Origin: CAJCIW01 sp963833965
GTDB lineage: Bacteria; Chlamydiota; Chlamydiia; Chlamydiales; Rhabdochlamydiaceae
Direction: 5' to 3'
Assembly (NCBI GenBank): GCA_963833965.1
Contig: CAWHZZ010000002.1
Coordinates: forward strand, 62,001-126,000
DNA length: 64,000 nt
The notes under the pieces were generated by a model, which did no database searches, had not been told where the DNA came from, and worked only from the letters and a program-made list of their open reading frames with translations. A program made the translations under genes and the position numbers. Position 1 is the first letter of the stretch. Each line of letters opens with the position of its first letter. Positions 42,352 to 51,146 of the stretch are shown in pieces.

Positions 42352-43291
42352 AGTTAAGCATCAGTGCAGGGCACAGCCTTTCGCGGGTCATCATTGGGGC
42401 TGCCATCGATTCATACAGGCGTTCGTTATAGGCCTTAGCCTCTAGGCCTGCCCCGTAAATCCCGCCAAAATACCAGCCCGCCTCAAAACCTGTGAAAATA
42501 ACGCCGGCAGCGATATTTCCTTGTTCAAAAAAATAAACCGATGCCGCGATGAAAAGCCCATTGAGAAGAAAAGCTGTTGCCGCCGACTGATTTTGTCCTA
42601 AATAGAGATAGCCGGCCCCGGGAACGAGGGCATTTAACCCCTGCGCCCTGCCGACAGACTTTTTTTGAGATTCATATTGGCTCAAAAAATCGTCCAAATA
42701 GGGACTTTGAGGAGTCATTTCTTTAAGCGAGGGAATATCGCCCTGGCTTAAGGCTGTGGAGAGAATTAGCTTTTGCCCTTCTTCCGGATAATACTGCTGA
42801 ATGAGGCGAAACGTCCTCTCCGCTTGCGCCTCCATTTTTTCTTGCTGATATGTCTCGTGCAAAATAAACAATAGGTCATGCAGGGCAGGGAAATCGGTTT
42901 CCACGTGGCGTAGCTCGCTGTGATCGAAAGTGTGGATCACATCTTTCCATTTTTTCCCCATGTAGTAGCAAAGAAGAATTTCATATTGAATTTCAAGGCT
43001 GCGCGCCTTCTCTTCGGGGGGAATCAGGAATTCCGCCCGCTTGAAAGAGGTGATCGCTTGATAAAGATCGAGCTGGCGGGCAAAGCCAAATCCCACCTGC
43101 ATCTCCCGCCCCCAATCTTTGGCCTTTTCTTCTTCCGTGAGCGGCGGAAAAGGGGACGGCAGCGAGAGCAGGTATTTGTCCTGAACGTAGCAGCTGACCG
43201 ATGGCTCAATCTGGTCTGACACACGCTGGCAGCTGCTGAAGCCCAAGAGGCCTATTAAAAAAACGGTAAGGGTTTTTCGTCTGTGGTTCAT
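42341..43291 (-). CDS. Lipoprotein with TPR-like helices and C-terminal membrane segments
   Basis: 316 aa. Signal sequence VFLIGLLGFSSC with a lipobox Cys (about 21). Middle region 50-190 of TPR-like helix pairs (YQAITSFKRAEFLIPPEEKA, AERTFRLIQQYYPEEGQKL). The C-terminus has ALVPGAGYLYLGQNQSAATAFLLNGLFIA and GWYFGGIYGAGLEAKAYNE, a motif seen in DUF5683-type membrane proteins. Envelope-located, function unknown, co-transcribed with the YidD-like gene. Confidence 0.7.
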   Translation of the reverse strand: MNHRRKTLTVFLIGLLGFSSCQRVSDQIEPSVSCYVQDKYLLSLPSPFPPLTEEEKAKDWGREMQVGFGFARQLDLYQAITSFKRAEFLIPPEEKARSLEIQYEILLCYYMGKKWKDVIHTFDHSELRHVETDFPALHDLLFILHETYQQEKMEAQAERTFRLIQQYYPEEGQKLILSTALSQGDIPSLKEMTPQSPYLDDFLSQYESQKKSVGRAQGLNALVPGAGYLYLGQNQSAATAFLLNGLFIAASVYFFEQGNIAAGVIFTGFEAGWYFGGIYGAGLEAKAYNERLYESMAAPMMTRERLCPALMLNYAF

Positions 43292-43503
43292 AAATTCGCT
43301 AAGTAATTAAAGCAAATTTCAAAGAAAACGAAAAGGAAAATTAAAGGCTGGAAACGATATTGAAAATGTTTATAATCCCTATCCTCTGTATTCGCATTAA
43401 GACCACTTGAAAATAATCCATCTTTTTCTATACGATTTTAAGCGGTTAACTGAAAAAAAATGTTACGAAATGGAATTTTAATGCTATAGAGGGAGAAGAA
43501 TCT

Positions 43504-43764
43504 GTGCCTGAAATTTGTCGATTTCTCGGGATCATAATCGCCATGTACTATAGGGAGCATAATCCACCGCATTTTCACGTGAGATACAATGAGTACAAGG
43601 CAGTAGTGTCAATTGACACGTTGGCGTTGACCGAGGGTAAATAGCCTCCTAAAGTCTTAGGTTTAGTCATTGAATGGGCCAGTATAAATCAGGAAGCATT
43701 GAGAGCCAATTGGGATCTTGCCCAGAAACTTTCAGTTTTAAAAAGAATCCCACCTTTGGAGTAA
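43504..43764 (+). pseudogene. DUF4160 gene with in-frame amber codon
   Basis: From GTG 43504 the frame encodes a complete DUF4160 protein of 86 codons: MPEICRFLGIIIAMYYREHN, then PPHFHVRYNEYKAVVSIDT, interrupted at codon 47 by TAG, then PPKVLGLVIEWASINQEALR and ending KRIPPLE. The homology continues smoothly on both sides, so a single nonsense mutation inactivates it unless suppressed. DUF4160 proteins are usually paired with DUF2442, as here, in toxin-antitoxin-like modules. Confidence 0.8.
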
Positions 43765-43768
43765 GGGA

Positions 43769-44020
43769 ATGTTGTACGACATTGTAGAAGTGAAAGTCGT
43801 TAAAAACTACATTCTCTATATTCGATTTGAAAATGGTTTATCTGGAGAAGTCGATATCTCCAAAATTATTCTTTTTGAAGGAATTTTCTCAAAACTCAAA
43901 GAACCCTCCTACTTTGGAACCGTCCGAGTGGATAAAGATCTCGGAACCATTGTATGGGAAAACGGGGCCGATCTTGCTCCCGACTACCTTTATTCGATCA
44001 TTTCTCAAAAAACCCGTTAA
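43769..44020 (+). CDS. DUF2442 protein
   Basis: 83 aa, starting five bases after the DUF4160 stop. MLYDIVEVKVVKNYILYIRF, then NGLSGEVDISKI and GTIVWENGADLAPDYLY match the DUF2442 family, the normal partner of DUF4160 and often annotated as an antitoxin-like DNA-binding component. It appears intact although its partner is broken, as expected for a decaying TA module. Confidence 0.8.
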   Translation: MLYDIVEVKVVKNYILYIRFENGLSGEVDISKIILFEGIFSKLKEPSYFGTVRVDKDLGTIVWENGADLAPDYLYSIISQKTR

Positions 44021-44135
44021 ATTTCTTATATGCTAACTGCAAGCATTGAAGAAGCAGACAAACATTGTAAATGTGTTCGTCTCTAAGGCATATCCCCACG
44101 AAACGTCAAAAGTTGGACTTTGCCTCTCAATAAAA

Positions 44136-44214
44136 ATAACAGGATGAACAGGATAAGAAAACCTCATTTTATTTTCTATCCTGGCCATCCTGGTCATCCT
44201 GTTATTTTCCCCCA
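44136..44214. repeat. AACAGGATGAACAGGAT palindromic repeat
   Basis: Left half AATAACAGGATGAACAGGAT, right half ATCCTGGTCATCCTGTTATT, about 40 AT-rich bases between. This word (CAGGATnaCAGGAT) is a recurrent palindrome in many unrelated bacterial genomes. It fills the gap before cdsC and may act as a terminator for it. Confidence 0.6.
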
Positions 44215-44279
44215 ATTTTTGAGTCGCGTTCAGTATCGTTTCATCCTTTCGCTACTCGAAAATCGGAAAACATCCACTT

Positions 44280-47200
44280 TTACTCATTCTCCGGGGTCTT
44301 CACGAGGTCTAGACCCTCGTCGAACTCTTCTTTCAGGATTGGCAGCCGCGCATCGTCTTTGTAGACCCATTCTTGGTGTTCGGTGATTTGCTTGTACTCC
44401 GTATATGATTTGATGATCTGCGGGCGGACAAAGATGATGATATTGGCTTTTGAGGCGACTCGGTCGTTTTCGCTGAATAGGGCGCCAATGACGGGCAGGC
44501 CGCCCAGGCAAGGGATGGCTGTCCGGTAATGCGTCTTGCTGTCGTTGATCATTCCGCTCAGGGCGACAAAATAGTTGTCGGGGACATGGACGCGGGTTTC
44601 CATGTGGGTATGGTTGGTGAGAATCCCTGTGACCGTACTGTTGTTGACGGCTTGCTGCGCATTTCCGACAACCTCAGAAATATCATTGACGATGTCTAAG
44701 GTAACGACATCACCGTCGCCTAAGATCGGCGTAATGGTCAAGCTGACGCCGACATCGCGGTACTCGAGGTTGGCCGAGGTCGTCGTGCTGGCCTGTTGGT
44801 TTGTGACAATCGACCCAGTGTAGGGAACATTCTGACCGACAAAGATGACCGACTGCCGGTTGTCCTGAGTGACAATTTTGGGGTTGAGGACGATCGTCGA
44901 ATCGGTGTCGAGCTGGATCGCATTGACAAGAGCGCCAAGAGAAATGAAAGATCTGCCCTTGTGCATGATGATATCGCCGATCACCCCCAGGTCGAAACCG
45001 CTGATAAAGGGCACCATTCCCCCTTTAGGCGTGGTTGTGGCATTGATTCCCTGTAAAGTGGGGGAAAAAGTCCCCACGGGTGTAGTGTTTTGCGGCCCTC
45101 CCGCATTGGAATTGGAAAGCGGGAAATTCCCAGTGCCGAGCGTCGCTTTATTGAAATATTGCGCCTGGGCGCCCCACATCAGGCCGAAGTTTTGGGTGTT
45201 GAGGAGAGTCGTCTCGATGACTAGGACCTCGATGAAGACTTGCCGCAAAGGGACGTCGAGGTTTTGGATTAAGTCTTTCAGTTTGACGAGGACGTCTTGT
45301 TGGCCTGATACCAGAAGAGAGTTTGTGACTTGGATCCATTGCAGCGAATTGATGGCGTCGACGAGCGCTGTGGGCACGGAAGAATTTTTGGCAATGCTCA
45401 AGGCCACTTGTTTGAGAGCTGTTTGGATGTCGTCGCCCGGATGGAATTGCAACTTGTAGACGAGGAAGCTTGTGTTGTCGATCGATTCAATGGAGGGCGG
45501 GGCAGTCTCTTTTCCAGGGATGTCGAATTTGACGAGGAGCTGCTGCACTTTGTCGACGGATTGCTGGTCGCCGGAGATGAGCAGCGAGGAAGTTTTGGGG
45601 ATCCATTTTAAATTGTTGATCGCATCGAAGAGACCGGGGTCGGAAACGCCCGATGTCATCAAATTCTGCATGAAGTCGCAGACAATCGAAATCAGCTCGT
45701 CGCCAGCGACGTACTTGGGGTTGTAGATGACAAAGGTCGTCGCGGCGCGCTCGACCGGGGCAGGGCCTCCAAGAGAGGGGAGATCGAACTTTTTGACGAG
45801 CTCTTCGACTTTTTCCAGCGTTTGGGAGCTGCCGGTGAACAGAAGGGAGTTGGTCTCTTTGATCCATCGGACGCCATTGATCGTGTCAGCCAGCTGCTTG
45901 TCTTCGACGTTGGATTGTTTTAGATCCTGGGCAAAGGCTTTTAGGGAAGAGATCAATTTGTCCGGCGTCGCCGATTGAATCTTATAGAGGAAAAATGTGA
46001 GATTGCCGATGCGCTGGATTGCCCCTAATGCAGCGCTGGTATCGATGCTACTGAGCAGATTTTGCACCTTGTCAAGGCCCTCTTGGCTGCCTGTGAATAG
46101 CAAGGAGTTTGTTTGGGGAACATAGCGCACCGACTTGGCCGCCTGAAAAAGCTGAGGATCGCTGAGCCCGGAACTTTCCAAATCGTCTGCCAGATCGGCC
46201 AGCGCTGCTTCAATTTCCTCGGGAGGCAGGTATTTGGGTTTATAAATCAGGAATGTTTGGGCCCCCACTACCGCTGCTTTTGTCGTCGTGTCGAATTCAG
46301 CGACAAGGGTTTTAACCTGGTCGATCGCATCCGGGCTCCCTGTGATGAGCAAAGCGTTGTGGGCTTTAATGCATTCGATCTTATTGATCGCGTTGACAAG
46401 ATTTTGATTTTGTAGAGAGCTTGTCGGCAGCTTTTGCGCGACACTTCTCAATTGATCGATGACGACATCGCACTCTGCCGCTTGAAGTTTATAGAGGTAA
46501 AATCCCTTTGTGAGCTGGCTTGTGGTGGGCTGCTGTGTATCGATCGAGGCCAGAAGGCCCTTTAAACGCTCGATCGTCGCCGGATCCGAGGTGACCATGA
46601 AGGACTGCGTCTCGCTATTCCATTGCATGCTCTGAATGGCGTGGATCAGATTTTGGTCGGCAAAGGCATTCGTCTCTTGCAAAGAGGGGACCAGGGCGCT
46701 CAGCGCGTTTTGGATCTGGTCGGGAGAGACGAACTGTGGCTTATAAATGAAGACCTGCGAAGTTTTTGAAATAAGGGGAGATTGCGTGTCGAGCGATTTC
46801 AAAATCGCTTGGAGCCTTTCAATCGATTGGGGATCGCCAGTGAAGACGAGGGAATTGGTGCTTGCGACCCATTTCATCGAATCGACAGCCTGTAAGAAGG
46901 CAGGGTCCGCAAGTCCGGAATCTTTCAAATTTTTGCTTATTTCGGTGATCTCGGCGCTTAAGTCCTGTCCTGTGCGATATTGAGGATTGTAAATCAAAAA
47001 TGTCGATTTTGCTGGAGCGCCGGCTTTCCCTGTTTCTGCACCGCTCGACGGAGTGTCGAGGGCGCCTAGAATTTCTTTCAGGGTGGCCATCGTCTCGGAA
47101 TCGGCGAAGAACATCAGCGAATTGGTATCTTTGATCGGCTGAACGCCGCTGATCGCTATTTGGAGCGGCGTTTGCTGAGGCCCTCCCAAATTCTTCAATT

Positions 47201-48155
47201 GCTCATTGACTTGCCCAAGCTCGCTGATGAGATCGTCAACAGAGCGGTTAACGGTCTTATATAAAAAGATATTTCTCCCCGTCATCGATTGCCGGCTGAT
47301 CACCATCGATTTTGTCGGCATGTCCAAATCCTCCATCACGGCGATCGCCCGTTCTAGCAGATGAGGCGTCGAAACGACGTAGATGGAATTGGTCTCGTTC
47401 TGCGGAACAAAAATGAGAGGATTTCCTTCCGTAAAAGGGGTCAAAATTTGCTGGGTCAAGGCTACGAGTTCCTGCGGAGGGATATTTTTAACGGTGTATG
47501 TCTCTACGTCCAGAGGTGTATGCGGGGCATCAAGGCTTGCCAAGAGAGACTCGATCTGTTCGACATTTGTCGTGATATCAGTGACGATCAGTTGTCTGGT
47601 TTCCACAGAAACCTCGATCATCGCGTCAGAGGAACACATCGGCCGGATGATGCCGGCAATTGTGTTGACATTGGCGTTTTTTATGCGGAACACTCGCGTC
47701 ACTAGCGCGGCGTTATTGGCCTTTGAATTGGGAAGATCGCTGGAGACAATCGGTGGAATCTGATTTACGGCTTTACTCGTTGTGATCAAGACATTTCCAT
47801 CTTCTTCCAGCAAGGTCAGATTGTGCATGCGAAGAACTTGCGACAGCGCGGACATCACACTCTTTGCGGAGATCGCCTCTTCAGAGACGATCGTCACTGA
47901 AAACTGCAGATCCCCCTCTTCAAAAACAAAATTTAAATTGGTGATCTTGCTGGCAAAACGGATGAACTCGATGATCGAGACATTGTTGAAATTGACGGTG
48001 TAAGTGTCTTTATCGACATTGATATTCTGAATTTTGGGCGCCGCCGCGATGGGATTTTCTTCGACGTCTGCAGTGTACGCAAATGGAGAGTGGAGGAGAA
48101 AAAAGAAAGATGAATAGTGAGCCAACCGCAGCATGCGCTTCGGAATTTCTTTCAT
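44280..48155 (-). CDS. cdsC: Type III secretion secretin CdsC with eight tandem periplasmic modules
   Basis: 1291 aa, forms the outer-membrane ring of the injectisome. Signal-like start (LAHYSSFFFLLHSPFAYTA), N0/N1 domains (about 45-290), then about eight repeats of 80-90 aa (about 295-970) with consensus F.IYKP.......L..L...........D..L..AI....W...TNSLLFTGS...... VKKLL...D, each separated by a short linker, and the secretin channel (VFIEVLVIETTLLN to VRPQIIKSYTEYKQ) at about 970-1240. The CT674 protein is about 920 aa; the extra length here is the repeat block. It lies at the end of the T3SS cluster, separated from pkn5 by two extra genes. Confidence 0.94.
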   Translation of the reverse strand: MKEIPKRMLRLAHYSSFFFLLHSPFAYTADVEENPIAAAPKIQNINVDKDTYTVNFNNVSIIEFIRFASKITNLNFVFEEGDLQFSVTIVSEEAISAKSVMSALSQVLRMHNLTLLEEDGNVLITTSKAVNQIPPIVSSDLPNSKANNAALVTRVFRIKNANVNTIAGIIRPMCSSDAMIEVSVETRQLIVTDITTNVEQIESLLASLDAPHTPLDVETYTVKNIPPQELVALTQQILTPFTEGNPLIFVPQNETNSIYVVSTPHLLERAIAVMEDLDMPTKSMVISRQSMTGRNIFLYKTVNRSVDDLISELGQVNEQLKNLGGPQQTPLQIAISGVQPIKDTNSLMFFADSETMATLKEILGALDTPSSGAETGKAGAPAKSTFLIYNPQYRTGQDLSAEITEISKNLKDSGLADPAFLQAVDSMKWVASTNSLVFTGDPQSIERLQAILKSLDTQSPLISKTSQVFIYKPQFVSPDQIQNALSALVPSLQETNAFADQNLIHAIQSMQWNSETQSFMVTSDPATIERLKGLLASIDTQQPTTSQLTKGFYLYKLQAAECDVVIDQLRSVAQKLPTSSLQNQNLVNAINKIECIKAHNALLITGSPDAIDQVKTLVAEFDTTTKAAVVGAQTFLIYKPKYLPPEEIEAALADLADDLESSGLSDPQLFQAAKSVRYVPQTNSLLFTGSQEGLDKVQNLLSSIDTSAALGAIQRIGNLTFFLYKIQSATPDKLISSLKAFAQDLKQSNVEDKQLADTINGVRWIKETNSLLFTGSSQTLEKVEELVKKFDLPSLGGPAPVERAATTFVIYNPKYVAGDELISIVCDFMQNLMTSGVSDPGLFDAINNLKWIPKTSSLLISGDQQSVDKVQQLLVKFDIPGKETAPPSIESIDNTSFLVYKLQFHPGDDIQTALKQVALSIAKNSSVPTALVDAINSLQWIQVTNSLLVSGQQDVLVKLKDLIQNLDVPLRQVFIEVLVIETTLLNTQNFGLMWGAQAQYFNKATLGTGNFPLSNSNAGGPQNTTPVGTFSPTLQGINATTTPKGGMVPFISGFDLGVIGDIIMHKGRSFISLGALVNAIQLDTDSTIVLNPKIVTQDNRQSVIFVGQNVPYTGSIVTNQQASTTTSANLEYRDVGVSLTITPILGDGDVVTLDIVNDISEVVGNAQQAVNNSTVTGILTNHTHMETRVHVPDNYFVALSGMINDSKTHYRTAIPCLGGLPVIGALFSENDRVASKANIIIFVRPQIIKSYTEYKQITEHQEWVYKDDARLPILKEEFDEGLDLVKTPENE

Positions 48156-48304
48156 AGCCGAAAAGACCCCGTTCTTATTATCATTTTACTAGTGCTAGAG
48201 GGTTTTCTAAAAAATTGTTTTTCCAGAGCTTGCACGTCAAAAATAAAATAGCTTGTAGAGAATCCTAAATTACTTTTTGGATTATTGTAAACGGAGTTTA
48301 AGCA

Positions 48305-49261
48305 ATGGACGAAGATTTTTCACACACCAAGATGGAGTTTCGAAAGGACGAGTTCGGAAAAGAGATTTTGATCAAAGACGGAAAATATCAAGTGATGATG
48401 CAATGGGAAAAGCCCTACATGGAGGCATGTATCGACGCCCTCCGCCCTTTCGGCGATGTCCTCGAAGTGGGTTTTGGTCTCGGCTATTCCGCTGATCGCA
48501 TTCAAACCTACCGCCCCAAAAGCCACACGATCATTGAATACCATCCCGTGGTCGCCGCACGCGCTCGGGAATGGGCCAAGAAATATCCCAACGTTGCGAT
48601 CATTGAAGACGCATGGCAAAACGCTCTTCCTAAGATGGGCATTTTCGACTGCATTTTTTTCGACGATTACCCTTTGCAGAGCGAACAAGATGTGGAAAAG
48701 ATGCAAAAAGCGAGCAATCACTCCGAGCTCCTCCTCAAAAAAGGAGAGCAGCTTTTGACAGAGGTCGAACAAACCCTTCCCTTTTTGACGGGGATCAAAT
48801 ATTCCGACGAAGACCTCCGCGACTTGCTCAAAGACATTCACCCAGCAGAGGCAAAACAGCTCGCCCGCTTTTTAAAGGAGCTCTGCTCCCGCGAACAGAT
48901 TTCGATCAAACAAATGCAAACGCTCTTTGAAAAGTTGGTCCAGGAACAAAAGATTTCCAGAGAAGATGTGGACCAGCTTTTAAATGTGGAAAAAATCTCT
49001 CAGCCCACCGAAAAACCGAGTGAGCGGCTATTTGCGTTTTTAAACCCCTGTCTTGTTTCGCACATGCGCAAAGGCTCGCGCTTCTCCTGCTTTTTGAGCA
49101 GCGCCGAATCGAAGTATCAAGATGCAAAATTTGTGAATGAGATTATCACGAACCCTAACTTAGACTTCCATGAAGAGGAGATCGCGATCGAAGTGCCTTC
49201 GAATTGCGCCTACTTCAGCGGCAACAGGGCGCTTGTGATCACGATCACGAAGTGCGATTAG
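48305..49261 (+). CDS. GAMT-like SAM-dependent methyltransferase with helical insert
   Basis: 318 aa. Class I methyltransferase: GDVLEVGFGLGYSADRIQ (SAM binding), HTIIEYHP, and FDCIFFDDYPLQ, which together match guanidinoacetate N-methyltransferase and arginine-N-methyltransferase (RMT2) domains. A roughly 110-residue helical segment (about 145-255, DEDLRDLLKDIHPAEAKQL...) is inserted before the last strands. It lies on the plus strand in the middle of the minus-strand T3SS cluster, overlapping the end of the 581-aa gene by four bases. Substrate unknown; a guanidino compound or protein arginine is plausible. Confidence 0.82.
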   Translation: MDEDFSHTKMEFRKDEFGKEILIKDGKYQVMMQWEKPYMEACIDALRPFGDVLEVGFGLGYSADRIQTYRPKSHTIIEYHPVVAARAREWAKKYPNVAIIEDAWQNALPKMGIFDCIFFDDYPLQSEQDVEKMQKASNHSELLLKKGEQLLTEVEQTLPFLTGIKYSDEDLRDLLKDIHPAEAKQLARFLKELCSREQISIKQMQTLFEKLVQEQKISREDVDQLLNVEKISQPTEKPSERLFAFLNPCLVSHMRKGSRFSCFLSSAESKYQDAKFVNEIITNPNLDFHEEEIAIEVPSNCAYFSGNRALVITITKCD

Positions 49262-51003
49262 GGGGCTTGGCCATTTGAAGGGACGAATTGGATCGCGTCT
49301 TTGCCACCGGCAAATTCTCGAAGTTGTTGAACGAATCCACTTTGGTTACGCCCAATGATTCTAAATAAATCGATGAACGCTTGACGGCGGCTTTTGACCA
49401 TTTTTCGGTCTCCTCCGCCCATGATCGTACGTCCGGCTAAGAGACCGAGGATTTGCTTTTCGTCTTCTGCATTGAGTTCATCTTTCTCGATCAGTTTTAC
49501 AAAGGCAAGCAGTGTCGCATTGGCAAGTGGGCCGCGGTCGAAGCACTGTTTGCAAACAAGAGAGTAGGTCGCATCGCTGATCTTTCCCTCTTTTTTCATC
49601 CCTCCCAGTTTGATCAGTATTTTAATTTCTAAGAAGGTGTTGAAATTTGCCAACAAGGCAGAGCATAGTCGTTCATTGTATTTTTTTGTCGAATGCTGGT
49701 TTAAATTTGTCTCGAATAAGGCAGCTTTCATGGCTTTTTTAGAAAACTCAAGAGCGTCGTTAATCTCATCCGGGCTTAACAATTGTTCGGGAAGCGCAAA
49801 ACCTTTATAACTTTGAATGTTTTTTATTTTTCTTTGTAGAGCCAGTCCTTCCTTTTTCAATTTATCGTGGAAATCTGAGACGCTTACAATGTTGCTAAAT
49901 TCTCCTTTTCCTTTTGCGATCTTTCCATCATGGGTTGTGCCAACAAAAAAGGCATTGGGCGTTGTTGAATCTTCGTTGATCTTATCGATCACACCATTCA
50001 ACTTTAACAAACGGCTCTTTTCGCCTTCTTTTTCATTGAACTCTAAGGAATGCGCGATTTGAACTTCTCCTTTAAGATCTCCCCACTGCAAGGCCGCTTC
50101 CGAGAGAGCTGGGTCGTTCATCAGGCCTGCGCCAATGTGCATGCGAATTTTCTTGTCCCCCACCAAAAAATGGCCATAGGTAATGTCGACGTTGCCCGTC
50201 GCGTAGGAGTTATAGACATTGCCCCCTGATATTAGATTGTCGATCAAAGCTGTAAAAGCTTCATAAAGATTGCAGATAGCCCACTTTATCCAATGCCAAG
50301 AGCTATCCCAGTCGTGAGCGGGCATAAGATGGAAAATCTCGTCTGCGTGATCGGCGAGTGTTGTTGCAGAAACTATTTCAGTTGTAGGATTCTTGCACCA
50401 CGATAAGGCTCGATCACCCATGTTCTCTAAGATGCTCATCCCTTCTACTTGAGTTTTGATCTGATAACTTAATGCTTGAAGAAGTTGAGAAAAACTTGGG
50501 TATTTTTCGAATAGGGCTTTATTATTTTCCATTAACGTAAGCGCAGAACCGATATGGTTACGCAATCCTTGAACATCATCGAAGTTAAAACGGTCCTTCT
50601 CAAGAATCTTCTTAATGTTTCCGATGAACTCCATGAATTGATATCCGACTGCGAACATGGCTGGATCAGCATCCCTAAGACTATTGATGTCCTTGATAAA
50701 TCCAATTTTGTCTTCCTTTAGCTTTTTAGTAAGAGTCATTGAGGCTTGTTTTGTCGGGCTATCGTAAGCTTTAAAGCTAAGGACTTTTTTCACTGCCTGC
50801 TGTGTTTTTTGTGCAATATTGTTTCGAATCTCTGTCAGGTCAAAAGGCACAATCGATGAACCTGTTTGAGGGTTTTCAAACACCTTGGGGGCGAAAATTT
50901 TACCTAGGGTTGAATTTTCGCGTGTAGCTTTATTTTTGAATTGAAGCTGGCGCTCTTCATCCCTGCTTCTTGCTAGTAAATAATCGCAATTAATAAAACC
51001 CAT
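49258..51003 (-). CDS. Unknown 581-aa protein in the T3SS cluster (candidate effector)
   Basis: Soluble, mixed helical, no signal peptide, no membrane segments, no recognised domain. An N-terminal 60 residues rich in Ser/Thr/Asn/Gln (FKNKATRENSTLGKIF) would suit a T3SS signal. Distinct blocks: WDSSWHWIKWAICNLYEAF (about 232-250) and an N-terminal helical region (100-210); a short IMGGGDRKMVKSRR near the end. It sits between pkn5 and cdsC, where C. trachomatis has no gene. AAAGAGA precedes the ATG. Function unknown; effector status is inferred from position only. Confidence 0.7.
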   Translation of the reverse strand: MGFINCDYLLARSRDEERQLQFKNKATRENSTLGKIFAPKVFENPQTGSSIVPFDLTEIRNNIAQKTQQAVKKVLSFKAYDSPTKQASMTLTKKLKEDKIGFIKDINSLRDADPAMFAVGYQFMEFIGNIKKILEKDRFNFDDVQGLRNHIGSALTLMENNKALFEKYPSFSQLLQALSYQIKTQVEGMSILENMGDRALSWCKNPTTEIVSATTLADHADEIFHLMPAHDWDSSWHWIKWAICNLYEAFTALIDNLISGGNVYNSYATGNVDITYGHFLVGDKKIRMHIGAGLMNDPALSEAALQWGDLKGEVQIAHSLEFNEKEGEKSRLLKLNGVIDKINEDSTTPNAFFVGTTHDGKIAKGKGEFSNIVSVSDFHDKLKKEGLALQRKIKNIQSYKGFALPEQLLSPDEINDALEFSKKAMKAALFETNLNQHSTKKYNERLCSALLANFNTFLEIKILIKLGGMKKEGKISDATYSLVCKQCFDRGPLANATLLAFVKLIEKDELNAEDEKQILGLLAGRTIMGGGDRKMVKSRRQAFIDLFRIIGRNQSGFVQQLREFAGGKDAIQFVPSNGQAP

Positions 51004-51146
51004 AATATTCTCTTTGTTTACTTATATTTTAACATAAAATTAATTTTTATTTAACATAAAATTAATAATTTAATATTTAAATTAAGTGACTGTAGACGAG
51101 GGGGTTAGAAAATAGGCTCAACCGATTAATAATCAATAGCTTGCGC

